From CAVQJU01 sp963729215 (GTDB lineage: Bacteria > Acidobacteriota > Vicinamibacteria > Vicinamibacterales > CAVVIG01), in NCBI GenBank assembly GCA_963729215.1, contig CAVSND010000028.1, forward strand, positions 186,001-250,000: 64,000 nt of DNA, written 5' to 3'. The notes beneath the pieces are model-generated. The model did not search any database and had not been told where the DNA came from. It was given only the letters and a program-made list of their open reading frames with translations. Positions 48,995 through 57,667 of this stretch are shown piece by piece. How positions within the stretch are numbered: the stretch's first letter is position 1; each line of letters starts with the position of its first letter. The position numbers were made by a program, and so were the translations under genes.

Positions 48995-49689
48995 TTCATC
49001 CCGCCGAGGTCGATTTTGGTGCCGGCGAATTCCTGGTTTGTTGGCAGGTCCCCTTTCGCCGACTGCCACCGGGCTTCGAACCCCACCGCGGTCGGGCCGA
49101 TTGGGACGCGCACACCGCCGAGGAGGACCGGGCCGACAGCGGTGCCGCTGCCCACGAACGTCCCGTTGAAGATTGCCAGAGTCGTGGGGTCGACGAACTG
49201 GCCGTACTCGCTGTAGCGCCAGCCGAATACCCCGATGCCGCCGCCGGCGTACGGTTGCACCGGCGCGTGGTGTCCGAGCGGCAGCACGCGGAACGTCGCC
49301 GTGAACGGCACGATGCGCAGCTTGAGATTCGCGCGCACCTCGCTGCCGTTGACGTTCACGTAATTGGAGTCGACCGCGGACACCGTCTCCTGAAAGTAGC
49401 CGAGACCGAGGCCGCCGTCGAAATAGTTATTGAGCCCGATCAGCCACTCGCCGCCGAACGTGAATCCATCGAAGTCCTTTATGCGGAACGAGAGAAACTG
49501 CTGGTTCTGCACCAGCACATCGTTGCTGATGCCGCCGGCGATGTCTCCCCGCGCGTCGGCGCTTGTCGGCTCAAAGCCGCCCATATAGAAATTGAACGAT
49601 TGCTGGGCCGAAGCCGCGGGCGTGGCGATGAACCCCAGGATAATGCTCGCGACACCCACGCCCGTAATCACTGACAGCCATCGACGCAT
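48964..49689 (-). CDS. Outer-membrane beta-barrel protein (OmpA/OmpW-like small barrel)
   Basis: The 241-residue product has a signal peptide (VGVASIILGFIATPAASA) and a series of amphipathic strands: FNFYMGGFEPTSAD, FLSFRIKDFDGFTFGGEWLIG, VQPYAGGGIGVFGWRYSEYG and a Phe-terminated end NYLFTFNIRF, the usual last-strand signal for insertion by the BAM machinery. A GAGGAG ribosome site is present. Function is unknown. Its stop overlaps the end of the plus-strand GT-C gene by 31 bases. Confidence 0.82.
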   Translation of the reverse strand: MRRWLSVITGVGVASIILGFIATPAASAQQSFNFYMGGFEPTSADARGDIAGGISNDVLVQNQQFLSFRIKDFDGFTFGGEWLIGLNNYFDGGLGLGYFQETVSAVDSNYVNVNGSEVRANLKLRIVPFTATFRVLPLGHHAPVQPYAGGGIGVFGWRYSEYGQFVDPTTLAIFNGTFVGSGTAVGPVLLGGVRVPIGPTAVGFEARWQSAKGDLPTNQEFAGTKIDLGGMNYLFTFNIRF

Positions 49690-49866
49690 GACATCTCCTC
49701 GTTCGGAACAGATCCCACCGGACCAGTCCGCGCTGCAGACTCTGTAGCAGGAGAAATGCCATCCCGGCGTGCGGATTCAGGCGCAAAAAGACGCGGATCT
49801 GGATGAGGTCGGCGCCCGCGGTGTCTCTCGCGGGTAACATTGCCTCATCCGGGCGTCACCAGAAAA

Positions 49867-50667
49867 CTACGGCTTACGGCTCCGGAATCCCCTGACCACG
49901 TCCAGCATCGCCTCGTGGAGAAGCCCGTTGCTGGCGAGCACATGACGGCCGCGCGATGCGAACGTGCTGCCGTCCATGTTCGTGATTCGGCCGCCAGCCT
50001 CGGCCACGATCAGCGCGCCGCCGGCGATGTCCCAGGGCTTGAGGTCGCTTTCCCAGAATCCGTCCATGCGGCCCGCGGCCACATAACAGAGGTCGATGGC
50101 CGCCGAGCCGAGGCGGCGGACCGCGCGCGCACGGCCCACGAACTCTCCGAAGAGGCCGACGATTTCCTCGATTCTCGCGTGCACGTCGTACGGAAAGCCG
50201 GTGACCAGCATCGCGTCGACCATCTGTGCCGTCGCGGAGACGTGCAGCGGCCGCCCGTTGAGGAACGCACCGCCGCCGCGCTCCGCGGTGAACAGTTCGC
50301 GGCGGTTCGGATCGTAAATGGCGGCGACTTCGGCGGCGCCATCGATCTCGAGCGCCAGCGACGAACAGAAGATCGGCAGCCCGTGCGCGAAATTGGTCGT
50401 GCCGTCAATCGGGTCGAATACCCAGCAGGGGCCGCGCGGCACGGCGGCGTCGCCACCGAACTCCTCGGCCAGCACCTGGTGATCGGGAAACCGTGCGGCC
50501 ACCAGATCCCGGAACATGCGCTCGACCGCGACGTCCACGTCCGTGACGAGGTCGATCGTGCCCTTTTTGTCCACGCGCATGGCGCCGCCAAAGCGCTCCA
50601 TCTGCAGAGCGCCGGCACGAACGACCGCCTCGATGGCCGTCGCGAGGAGAAGGGGATCGCGGGACAA
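49867..50667 (-). CDS. suhB: Inositol monophosphatase family protein
   Basis: The 266-residue protein carries the metal motifs VLAEEFGG, FDPIDGTTNFAHGLPIF and PWDIAGGALIVAEAGG of the IMPase family. Members dephosphorylate inositol phosphate, histidinol phosphate or PAP; the SuhB-type subgroup is the closest by eye. The substrate is not settled. It ends near an unstructured 177-base gap before the outer-membrane protein and lies 1 base downstream of the kinase below. Confidence 0.88.
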   Translation of the reverse strand: MSRDPLLLATAIEAVVRAGALQMERFGGAMRVDKKGTIDLVTDVDVAVERMFRDLVAARFPDHQVLAEEFGGDAAVPRGPCWVFDPIDGTTNFAHGLPIFCSSLALEIDGAAEVAAIYDPNRRELFTAERGGGAFLNGRPLHVSATAQMVDAMLVTGFPYDVHARIEEIVGLFGEFVGRARAVRRLGSAAIDLCYVAAGRMDGFWESDLKPWDIAGGALIVAEAGGRITNMDGSTFASRGRHVLASNGLLHEAMLDVVRGFRSRKP

Positions 50668-50668
50668 T

Positions 50669-51130
50669 TCAGGCGACGGAGTCGGTGGTGGGCTCGGGCG
50701 AGACGCGCTTCGTCATCATGATTTCCATGCCGCCCTCGGGCGCCCGACGCAGCTGGACCTGGTCCATGAAATTGCGGATCAGAAAGATCCCGCGGCCGCT
50801 GGCCTTCAGGAGGTTTTCGGGCGCCAGCGGGTCGGCGAGCTCCTCCGGATCAAACCCGGCGCCTTGATCGCGAACGCGAATCGTCAGCTCGGGAGTCGCT
50901 TCCGGCGCTGCTTCGAAATCGACAAACACGCGCTTGGACGCGTCGTTGCCGTTGCCGTGCTTGATCGCGTTGATCACCGACTCGCGCACCGCGACGCCGA
51001 CCCAGTGGCGCGCGTCTTCGTCGAGGCCGATACTCCGCCCCATGTGCTCGCTGATTACCTGAACAAAGTCCAGCATTTCAAAGGCGCTGGTGAATTCGAG
51101 ATGCACGTCATGGCGAAGGTTGAACGGCAT
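50669..51130 (-). CDS. Anti-sigma-factor-type ATP-binding protein (RsbW-like HATPase)
   Basis: The 153-residue protein has the GHKL N-box VAVRESVINAIKHGNGN and the G-box VRDQGAGFDPEEL with GRGIFLIRNFMD. It has the single-domain form of serine kinases that bind sigma factors or their antagonists. The partner (an STAS antagonist or sigma factor) is not in the window. It is divergent from aroA, overlapping only in an out-of-frame upstream extension. The stop lies 1 base before the IMPase start. Confidence 0.85.
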   Translation of the reverse strand: MPFNLRHDVHLEFTSAFEMLDFVQVISEHMGRSIGLDEDARHWVGVAVRESVINAIKHGNGNDASKRVFVDFEAAPEATPELTIRVRDQGAGFDPEELADPLAPENLLKASGRGIFLIRNFMDQVQLRRAPEGGMEIMMTKRVSPEPTTDSVA

Positions 51131-51203
51131 GCGCCTAGTGGGGCCCGCCGACAGAATACCACCGCTTGCGCGCGGCCGCGCCGCGTGGCGTAAGATCAGC
51201 AGC

Positions 51204-52496
51204 GTGTCTACGCCTGCAACGGTCGATCCGGCCCGTCATGTCCGCGGCCGGCTTCGTGTTCCCGGTGACAAGTCCATTTCGCATCGCTATGCGCTCATCG
51301 CGGCACTGGCCAGCGGCGCGTCGCGCCTGACCAACTACTCCAGGGGTGCCGACTGCCTTTCCACCCTGGCCTGCCTGCGCGGTCTCGGCGTCGACGTCAC
51401 GGACGACACCGACACCATCACTGTTATCGGACGAGGACTCGGCCGCCTGAGTTCACCCGCCGGGCCGCTCGACGCGGGCAATTCAGGCACGACGATGAGG
51501 CTGATGGCCGGAGTGCTGGCCGGCAATCCGTTTACCTCGATCCTGGGGGGAGATGCCTCCCTTTCGCGCCGCCCCATGCGCCGGGTCATCGAGCCGCTGG
51601 GCCGGATGGGCGCCAGGATCGACGCGCCCGGCGAACACCCGCCCCTCACGATTCACGGAGCCGCCCTGCACGCCATTACACACACCCCGAACGTCCCGAG
51701 CGCCCAGGTGAAGAGCGCCGTGATCCTGGCGGGCCTCCACGCTACGGGCACGACCACCGTCGTCGAGCCGGCACGGACGCGCGACCACACCGAACGCGCG
51801 CTGCTGGCTTTTGGCGGTCAGGTCGACGTCGACCCGACTGGGACCCGCGTGGCCGTCGCCGGAGGCCAGGGGCTGACCGGGCAGACCCTCGCGGTGCCTG
51901 GCGACTTCTCGTCGGCGGCGTTCTGGATGGTCGCCGCCGCGGCATGCCCCGGCTCGCGCGTCGAGATCGAAGACGTCGGTCTGAACCCGACCCGCACGGA
52001 TTTGATTGGCGTGCTTCGCCGATTCGGCGCCCGGGTGGAGTTTCATCAGACCTCAGTTGCCGCCGGCGAACCCAGCGGTACGATCATCGTCGAAGGCGAC
52101 CGCCTCGGCCGCGTCGAGATTGCGCCGGAGGAGGTACCGGGGCTCATCGATGAGCTGCCGGCCATTGCCGCGCTGGCCGGCCACGGCGGCGAAGTGAGCG
52201 TGCGGGGAGCCCGGGAGCTTCGCGTCAAGGAGAGCGACCGCATCGCAGTCCTCGTCGCCGGGTTTCGCGCACTCGGTATCCCGGCTGACGAGCGCGAGGA
52301 CGGCTTCGTCGTCGGCGAGGCCGGGAAGGCGACGACTGGCGCCGGGCAGGCAGACGCGCATGGCGACCACCGGATGGCGATGGCCTTCGCCATTGCCGCC
52401 CTGGCAGGCGGGTCGCCGTCGCGTATCCTCGGCGCAGATTCCGTCGCCATCTCTTATCCGGGCTTTTTCGAGACGCTGGCCCGGCTCGTCGCGTGA
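51204..52496 (+). CDS. aroA: 3-phosphoshikimate 1-carboxyvinyltransferase (EPSP synthase)
   Basis: AroA joins PEP to shikimate 3-phosphate in aromatic amino acid synthesis. The 430-residue protein has VPGDKSISHRYALIAALASG, the catalytic segment GNSGTTMRLMAGVLAG and RRPMRRVIEPLGRMGA, and later LRVKESDRIA. GTG at 51204 is chosen since the family starts shortly before VPGDKSISH. Its stop overlaps aroK by 4 bases (GTGA), so the two shikimate-pathway steps are coupled. Confidence 0.95.
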   Translation: MSTPATVDPARHVRGRLRVPGDKSISHRYALIAALASGASRLTNYSRGADCLSTLACLRGLGVDVTDDTDTITVIGRGLGRLSSPAGPLDAGNSGTTMRLMAGVLAGNPFTSILGGDASLSRRPMRRVIEPLGRMGARIDAPGEHPPLTIHGAALHAITHTPNVPSAQVKSAVILAGLHATGTTTVVEPARTRDHTERALLAFGGQVDVDPTGTRVAVAGGQGLTGQTLAVPGDFSSAAFWMVAAAACPGSRVEIEDVGLNPTRTDLIGVLRRFGARVEFHQTSVAAGEPSGTIIVEGDRLGRVEIAPEEVPGLIDELPAIAALAGHGGEVSVRGARELRVKESDRIAVLVAGFRALGIPADEREDGFVVGEAGKATTGAGQADAHGDHRMAMAFAIAALAGGSPSRILGADSVAISYPGFFETLARLVA

Positions 52497-52993
52497 AGGC
52501 CGACAAGGCGTATCTGGTCGGGTTCATGGGGGCCGGCAAGACGAGCGTGGGGCGCGCCCTTGCCAGGCGCCTCGACTGGCAGCTGGTCGACATCGACGAG
52601 CTCATCGAGCAGCGCGAGCGTCTGCCGGTGTCTGAAATCTTCGCGCGCCACGGCGAGCCGTACTTCAGGGCCGCCGAACGCGACGTGCTGACCACCCAGT
52701 TGACGACCCGTCACGCCGTTGTGGCCACGGGCGGCGGGACGTTCGTGGATCCGCTCAACCGGGCTGCCATCAACCACGATGGCGTGTCGGTCTGGCTCGA
52801 TGCGCCCCTCGAACGGCTTATTGCGCGTATACCAGCAGACGGACGCCGGCCGCTTGCCGCCGATCGCGTCGCGCTGGAGCGTCTCTACCATGCGCGGCGC
52901 GCGGCGTACGAGCACGCGCACCTGCGTCTGGACGCTGGCCGAGCCAGCGTCGATGCACTCGTCGAGCAGTTGGTCGACTGGCTGCAGGCATAG
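52493..52993 (+). CDS. aroK: Shikimate kinase
   Basis: The enzyme phosphorylates shikimate with ATP, one step before AroA. The 166-residue protein has the P-loop VGFMGAGKTSVGRALARRL, the shikimate-binding DIDELIEQRE and TGGGTFVDPLNR, and the lid region near RRPLAADR. GTG at 52493 overlaps the aroA stop. The length matches the family. Confidence 0.95.
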   Translation: MKADKAYLVGFMGAGKTSVGRALARRLDWQLVDIDELIEQRERLPVSEIFARHGEPYFRAAERDVLTTQLTTRHAVVATGGGTFVDPLNRAAINHDGVSVWLDAPLERLIARIPADGRRPLAADRVALERLYHARRAAYEHAHLRLDAGRASVDALVEQLVDWLQA

Positions 52994-53019
52994 CAGAATA
53001 CCTGGCGACACTGATCGCG

Positions 53020-53764
53020 ATGCGCTATCTCGTCCTTACCGATCTTCACTCGAACCTCGAAGCGCTCGAGGCCTGCCTGGCTGATGCCGCCGGGCGGACG
53101 TACGATCGTGCGCTCGTGCTCGGGGATCTGGTCGGCTATTGCGCGGACCCCAACGGGGTCGTCGAGCGCGTGCAGGCTCTCGCTCCGGCCGCCATCGTCC
53201 GCGGGAACCACGACAAGGTCGCCTGCGGCCTCGAACTCGCCGATGGCTTCAACGCCGTGGCGAAGCGCGCCGCGCACTGGACGCACGATACGCTCACGCC
53301 CGCGAACCGCGCGTGGCTGGCGGCGCTGCCGCGCGGACCGGTCATCGTGGACGAGCTGGTGGAAATCTGCCACGGCTCACCGTTCGACGAGGACGCCTAC
53401 ATCTTCGACGAGCTCGACGCCGTGCGCGCGCTCAAGACGTCACAGCGGCCGATTTGTCTCTTTGGCCATACGCACTGGCCGGTCACGTTCGAGCTCAACG
53501 GAGGACGCGTCGAGACCATCGGCGCGTCTGAAGGATGGATCGACCGCCTGACCCTGCGGGCGGAGTCGAAGTACATGCTCGAATCCGGGATCGGTCGGGC
53601 AACCGCGCGACGGCGATCCCCGCGCCGCCTACGCCATCGTCGACACGGCCACGATGACGGCCGATCTGATTCGAGTGGGCTACCCCATCGAGACGACGCA
53701 GGCGAAGGTGATCAAGGCAGGCCTGCCGGATGTCCTCGCCCAGAGGCTCGCAGTCGGACGGTAA
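53020..53764 (+). CDS. Calcineurin-type metallophosphoesterase, YfcE-like (one frameshift)
   Basis: The protein has metal motifs VLTDLHSNLEAL, VLGDLVGYCADPNG, IVRGNHDKVACG and LFGHTHWPV, as in predicted phosphodiesterases of the YfcE/MJ0936 group. The open frame runs past these into arginine-rich sequence. Removing one g at 53581 restores NPGSVGQPRDGDPRAAYAIVD and a stop at 53762-53764, giving 247 residues. The substrate is unknown. It lies 26 bases after aroK on the same strand. Confidence 0.88.
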
Positions 53765-53776
53765 AATCATCTGGTC

Positions 53777-53880
53777 ATCTGGTCATTTAGTCATCTCGTC
53801 ATCGTTGAGACATTGGAAGATGTTCAAATTGCCAACTCTCCCAACGATGACCAGATGACGAGATGACCAAATGACCAGAT
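53777..53880. repeat. Long inverted repeat of GGTCATCTGGTCAT words between convergent genes
   Basis: Arms at 53777-53802 and 53855-53880 are reverse complements in 25 of 26 bases, and the loop itself contains a further partly pairing cgttgaga / tctcccaacg. The arms are degenerate copies of the word atctggtcat. The resulting hairpin of 35 or more pairs lies between the phosphoesterase gene and the ccm cluster and may end transcription from both sides. Confidence 0.85.
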
Positions 53881-53885
53881 TCGTA

Positions 53886-54029
53886 TTAGCTCCGCCGGGC
53901 CGCTTTCTCCTCGCGCCGTCGCAATTCCGCGGCATACGCATCCCGTGCGGCGCGCGATCCGAGGATCCATCCGATCACGATCCCTGCGAGGAGGACGGAC
54001 GGGATGAAGATGAAGTGACCAGCTGTCAC
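53886..54029 (-). CDS. Short single-helix membrane protein at the end of the ccm cluster
   Basis: A 47-residue frame starts with GTG at 54027-54029, which overlaps the ccmD stop (GTGA), and stops at 53886-53888. It reads MTAGHFIFIPSVLLAGIVIG, then WILGSRAARDAYAAELRRRE, so it has one membrane helix and a charged cytoplasmic tail. It is too short for family assignment. Coupling to ccmD and the helix-plus-charged-tail layout make a real small protein likely. A role in heme handling is only a guess. Confidence 0.6.
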   Translation of the reverse strand: MTAGHFIFIPSVLLAGIVIGWILGSRAARDAYAAELRRREEKAARRS

Positions 54030-54316
54030 TTGGCGTGGCCTCCGGCACCGGCTCCCTGCCGGCGCTCGAGCGCCTGCATGTCGGCTTCGACCTTCCCGAT
54101 GCGCCGCCAGATCGTCCAGAGGTAGAACACCATCAGCAGCAGGAAGAACGCATAGGCGGCGACGACCAGCGGCGCGGCGGGGATCTGCTCGCTGATCGGC
54201 CCGGTCACCGGCACGAAACCATCCTGCGCGGGCTGGGGCTGCGACGCCATCGCGGTCGCGGCGGTGAACACCGCCGGAACCATTGCCGCCAACGTGACTC
54301 GGATTCGACGAATCAT
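54026..54316 (-). CDS. ccmD: CcmD-family heme exporter subunit
   Basis: CcmD is a small membrane protein that helps release holo-CcmE from the CcmABC complex. The 96-residue protein has a signal-like start (MIRRIRVTLAAMVPAVFTAATAMA), then the family core APLVVAAYAFFLLLMVFYLWTIWRRIGKVEADM, a helix followed by a charged tail. It is longer than usual CcmD because of the N-terminal extension, which may be cleaved. It lies 2 bases downstream of ccmC. Confidence 0.8.
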   Translation of the reverse strand: MIRRIRVTLAAMVPAVFTAATAMASQPQPAQDGFVPVTGPISEQIPAAPLVVAAYAFFLLLMVFYLWTIWRRIGKVEADMQALERRQGAGAGGHAK

Positions 54317-54318
54317 TC

Positions 54319-54984
54319 TCACTCCTCCGCCGCCAGGTAGGCGCGGTCCAGCTCGGCCCGCAGATATTCCAGCTGCACGCGCGCGGCGAGCATCACGACA
54401 AACAGCACGAGAAACGCAGCCGTGCAGAACCAGACAAGATTCCACGCGGCAGGAAACTTGTCGCCCAGCGTCTTCATGACGGTCGTCTGCGGATGAACCG
54501 TGCGCCACCAATCCACCGATTTGTAGATGAACGGCGCCGTCGCCGCGCCGAAGATGCCCATGGCCGCGGCGAGTTTCTCGGCGCCAGGACCGCCGTACTT
54601 GCGCACCAGCAGGTATCCGAGGAACACCATCTCGAGCATGAACGCCATCGTCAGGCGCGCGTCCCACTGCCACCACACGCCCCAGGCTTTGCGTCCCCAG
54701 AGCGATCCGCTGACCAGGCCGAACGTGCAGAAGACCGTCGTGAGCTCGGCCGACGCCACGGCGTAATGGTCGGCGACCGCCGTACCCTTGAAGAGATAAA
54801 TCGCGCTGGCGACGCCGCACACGGCGACCGACGCCGTGACGGCCATCCACGTCGCGAAATGGAAGTAGAAGATCTTCTGGACGAGCAGCATCGTGGACTC
54901 GTACGGAACCCTTGCGATGCCCACCGGCGCGTACGCGAACATCGCCGCGGCGACGACGGCCAATGGCACGAACAGTTTTCGCAT
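54319..54984 (-). CDS. ccmC: Heme exporter / cytochrome c maturation protein CcmC
   Basis: CcmC binds heme and, with CcmAB and CcmD, loads it onto CcmE. The 221-residue protein has about six helices and the tryptophan-rich motif WGRKAWGVWWQWDARLT near residue 110, with the conserved His in QKIFYFHFATWMAV. ATG at 54982-54984 is chosen over an upstream open-frame start because MRKLFVPL starts a signal-like first helix. Confidence 0.92.
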   Translation of the reverse strand: MRKLFVPLAVVAAAMFAYAPVGIARVPYESTMLLVQKIFYFHFATWMAVTASVAVCGVASAIYLFKGTAVADHYAVASAELTTVFCTFGLVSGSLWGRKAWGVWWQWDARLTMAFMLEMVFLGYLLVRKYGGPGAEKLAAAMGIFGAATAPFIYKSVDWWRTVHPQTTVMKTLGDKFPAAWNLVWFCTAAFLVLFVVMLAARVQLEYLRAELDRAYLAAEE

Positions 54985-55049
54985 ATGTCTTTTCCCGCCT
55001 ATCCCGCCCATCCTGCCGGTTTAGCCCTCTTCGGCCCGCCGTCCAGCCC

Positions 55050-55727
55050 TTACTCCGTCATGAGCGGCTCGAACGTCCACAATGCCAGGGTCACGAACAC
55101 AACATCGAAGCCCGTCAGCAGGCCGATCCACAACGTGGCGATCGCCTCATCCGGTGGCGCCTGCACGAGCGCCGACGTTCCGCGAACGCCCGCTATGATG
55201 ACGGGAACCGTGATCGGATACAACAGGATCGGCAGCAGGACGTCGCGCGTGCGCGTGCGGACGAGCATCGCCGCAAAGAGCGTCCCGACCGACGCGAACC
55301 CGACTGTACCGAGCACGAGGAGCGCCGTGAGCAGCAACGGCCGCGCGAACAGCGGCGCGCGAAACAGGAACGCCACGAGCGGCAGCAGAACGGCCTCGGT
55401 GGCGAGCATCAGCAGCACCATGCCGAGCAGCTTGCCGACGTAGATGGCCGGCCGTGAGGCCGGCGCCATGAGCAGCGCGCGGAGGGTTTCGCCGTATCGT
55501 TCGCGTTCGAACGTGCGCCCGAGCGCAAGCGTTCCCGAGAACGTCAGCGCGATCCAGAGGATGCCCGACGCGGCATCTTCAGCGGGCACACCCTCTTTCA
55601 CGAACGCCACCGAGAAGATCAGAAGACAGGAGATGGCGAAGAAGAGCGTGGTGTACAGAATCTCGCGGCTCCTCGCCTCGATGGCCAGGTCTTTCTTCAG
55701 CACGAGAATCGCCACTTTGAAAAACAT
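55050..55727 (-). CDS. ccmB: Heme exporter membrane subunit CcmB
   Basis: CcmB is the membrane partner of the CcmA ATPase. The 225-residue protein has about six helices; the first cytoplasmic part KKDLAIEARSREILYTTLFFAI and the loop GRTFERERYGETLRALLMAP are characteristic of the family. It lies 6 bases downstream of ccmA; a 65-base gap separates it from ccmC. Confidence 0.92.
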   Translation of the reverse strand: MFFKVAILVLKKDLAIEARSREILYTTLFFAISCLLIFSVAFVKEGVPAEDAASGILWIALTFSGTLALGRTFERERYGETLRALLMAPASRPAIYVGKLLGMVLLMLATEAVLLPLVAFLFRAPLFARPLLLTALLVLGTVGFASVGTLFAAMLVRTRTRDVLLPILLYPITVPVIIAGVRGTSALVQAPPDEAIATLWIGLLTGFDVVFVTLALWTFEPLMTE

Positions 55728-55733
55728 GGAGCG

Positions 55734-56432
55734 TCAGTGGCCGATCAGCGCGCGGTAGCGCGCGCGCAGGCCGTCGCCGGCCGGCTCGTCCTTGACCAGG
55801 CGTCCACCGCGCACAACGGCCACGCGGCTGACGAGGCCATCGGCCAGATCGAGATCGTGCGTGGCCATGACGACAATCGCGCCCGCCGCCGCAAGCTGCC
55901 GGAGCCTGGCGGTGACAACCTGCGTGGCCGCATCGTCGAGCCCGGTAAACGGCTCGTCCATCAAGACGAGCCGGGGCTCGTGCAGCAGCGCGCGCTCGAG
56001 GGCGAGCCGCTGGCGCATCCCGCGCGAGAACCCCGACACGTCATCGTCGGCCCGATCGGCCAGCCCCGCCGCGTCCAGGGCGCGATCGACTGTGTCACGG
56101 GGTTCAAGCCCGTGGAGCCGCGCAAAAAACGCAAGATTCTGCCGGGCGGACAGTTCAGGGTAAAGATGAAGTTCGTGTGCGAGCAGGCCGATGGTTCGCC
56201 GCAGCGATGCGCCGAGCACTCGTGACGTCGCTCCACCGTACGTCACGCTGCCCGAGGTGGGTGCCACCAGCGTGGCAAGCATGCCGATGAGCGTGGACTT
56301 GCCGGCGCCGTTGGGCCCCAGCAGGCCGAGGATTTCCCCGGCACGGACGGTGAGTGAAATCTGGGAGACAGCGCGCCGCCTGCCGAAGTGCCGCGACACA
56401 TCGACCAGGCGAACTTCGTCGAACTGGATCAT
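55734..56432 (-). CDS. ccmA: Cytochrome c maturation ABC transporter ATPase CcmA
   Basis: CcmA powers heme release to CcmE. The 232-residue protein has Walker A LLGPNGAGKSTLIGML, the ABC signature SGFSRGMRQRLALERALL, and Walker B RLVLMDEPFTGLD. Its ATG overlaps the stop of the upstream gene by one base (TGATG), so translation is coupled. Confidence 0.94.
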   Translation of the reverse strand: MIQFDEVRLVDVSRHFGRRRAVSQISLTVRAGEILGLLGPNGAGKSTLIGMLATLVAPTSGSVTYGGATSRVLGASLRRTIGLLAHELHLYPELSARQNLAFFARLHGLEPRDTVDRALDAAGLADRADDDVSGFSRGMRQRLALERALLHEPRLVLMDEPFTGLDDAATQVVTARLRQLAAAGAIVVMATHDLDLADGLVSRVAVVRGGRLVKDEPAGDGLRARYRALIGH

Positions 56433-57592
56433 CAGGCGGCGACGTCCACCGGGCCGTCCGGGTCGTCGAGCGCGCTGAACACGCTCTCGAGGGACGTGAC
56501 GAGATCTTCACGCCGCGAGGTGTACCGGGCTCGATCGACACGGCCGTTCCGCTGATCCTGTTCGAGCCGCACGAGCTCGGACAGCAGCTTCTCGCGCCGC
56601 GCGATGAGCCGCGCGCGCTCGCCTTCCCTTGCGGCCGGGTCTTTTGAACGCCCCGCTGCCCAGACGCCGCCGATCACGACGATCCCGGCCAGCGACAACG
56701 CAATCCACCGCGGCGCCAGGTTCTGGTGAGGCAGATTGAGGAGGGTCAGCGAGATCGGCTTGCCGGCTGCGACGGGTCCGCCCATGGCGCCGATGATCAC
56801 CTGGCCTTCGTTCGGGATGTCCTGCTGCCGATCGATCTGCGCCGAGGCGAGCTTGGTGTCGCCGACTTTCTTCACCAAGACCGCCAGCCGTTCGAGGGGG
56901 ACCGGAAACGACTGGACGATATCGAGCGAGGCCGATCCGACGGGCACCTGGCACGCCACCTGGACCGCGGTCCGTCCGGGCGGAAATGGTCCGTTGACGG
57001 TGACGTGTGATCCATTCGTCTTCGCCAGCGGCGAGGAGCCGTCCATGAGCGTCGTGCCCTGCGCGCCGGCCGGCATGTCGAAGCGGAACGGCGTGGCCGG
57101 CGTGACCGGAGAACTGGAGTTGTTCACGATGTCGAGCAGGTAGTACACGTCCACCACTTCGTCGCCAGGTTCGAGGACGAGACGCGTTTCGCCCCCAAGA
57201 GCGACCTGGCCCGTGACGGCTGGCGCGCTGTTCTTCTGTGCAGCGGCTTTGTCGGTGGCCACCAGCATCAGGCGAATACCGCCCTGGGACGGCGCGGGAA
57301 ACTCCTGCGACTCGAGCCGCTCCCCGTCCACGACGGCCACGGCTTTCACCGGCGACCCGGCCGGCAGCTTGTCGAACTGTGCGCGCCCGGCTTCGTCTGT
57401 CTTGACCGTGAGCACGCGGCCGTTGCCGAAGTGCAGTTCCACCGGATGATCCGCGATGTTGTTCGACAGCTGACCACGGATCAGGCGCACCGACACGCTC
57501 CCTGACGGCAGATCGTCGACAGGACGCGGAATGCCCGCCATCTGTTTGGGGTCGGGCATCTGGAACTGGGCAAAGGCGGAACCACAAAGCAC
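56432..57592 (-). CDS. Membrane protein with a beta-sandwich periplasmic part and a CcmI-like cytoplasmic helical tail
   Basis: The 386-residue product is not a named family member. It starts inside a signal-like stretch (LCGSAFAQ), then has a Gly/Val-rich region that looks like carboxypeptidase-regulatory-type beta-sandwich (GSVSVRLIRGQL to IRLMLVAT), a second beta-rich part, one membrane helix (IALSLAGIVVIGGVWAAG) and a cytoplasmic tail ARREKLLSELVRLEQDQRNG followed by RARYTSRREDLVTSLESV. That tail resembles the helical part of CcmI and of the next upstream protein. Upstream codons of the signal are built from the ctttgtgg repeat, so GTG 57592 may not be the true start. It is coupled to ccmA. 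Confidence 0.6.
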   Translation of the reverse strand: MLCGSAFAQFQMPDPKQMAGIPRPVDDLPSGSVSVRLIRGQLSNNIADHPVELHFGNGRVLTVKTDEAGRAQFDKLPAGSPVKAVAVVDGERLESQEFPAPSQGGIRLMLVATDKAAAQKNSAPAVTGQVALGGETRLVLEPGDEVVDVYYLLDIVNNSSSPVTPATPFRFDMPAGAQGTTLMDGSSPLAKTNGSHVTVNGPFPPGRTAVQVACQVPVGSASLDIVQSFPVPLERLAVLVKKVGDTKLASAQIDRQQDIPNEGQVIIGAMGGPVAAGKPISLTLLNLPHQNLAPRWIALSLAGIVVIGGVWAAGRSKDPAAREGERARLIARREKLLSELVRLEQDQRNGRVDRARYTSRREDLVTSLESVFSALDDPDGPVDVAA

Positions 57593-57662
57593 ACCAAGTC
57601 CACAAAGGGTGCCCAGAGAGGATTGCGTTAGCCTTCGTGATCTTCGTGAGCTTTGTGGTTCC
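57578..57662. repeat. CACAAAG / CTTTGTG inverted repeat in the ccm cluster
   Basis: The perfect 13-base arms ggaaccacaaagc (57578-57590) and gctttgtggttcc (57650-57662) enclose more copies of the words cacaaag and cttcgtga. The element covers the start region of the downstream beta-sandwich gene and ends 6 bases before the restored stop of the zinc-ribbon gene. It is an intergenic insert between two genes of the same direction. Confidence 0.75.
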
Positions 57663-57667
57663 CATTT

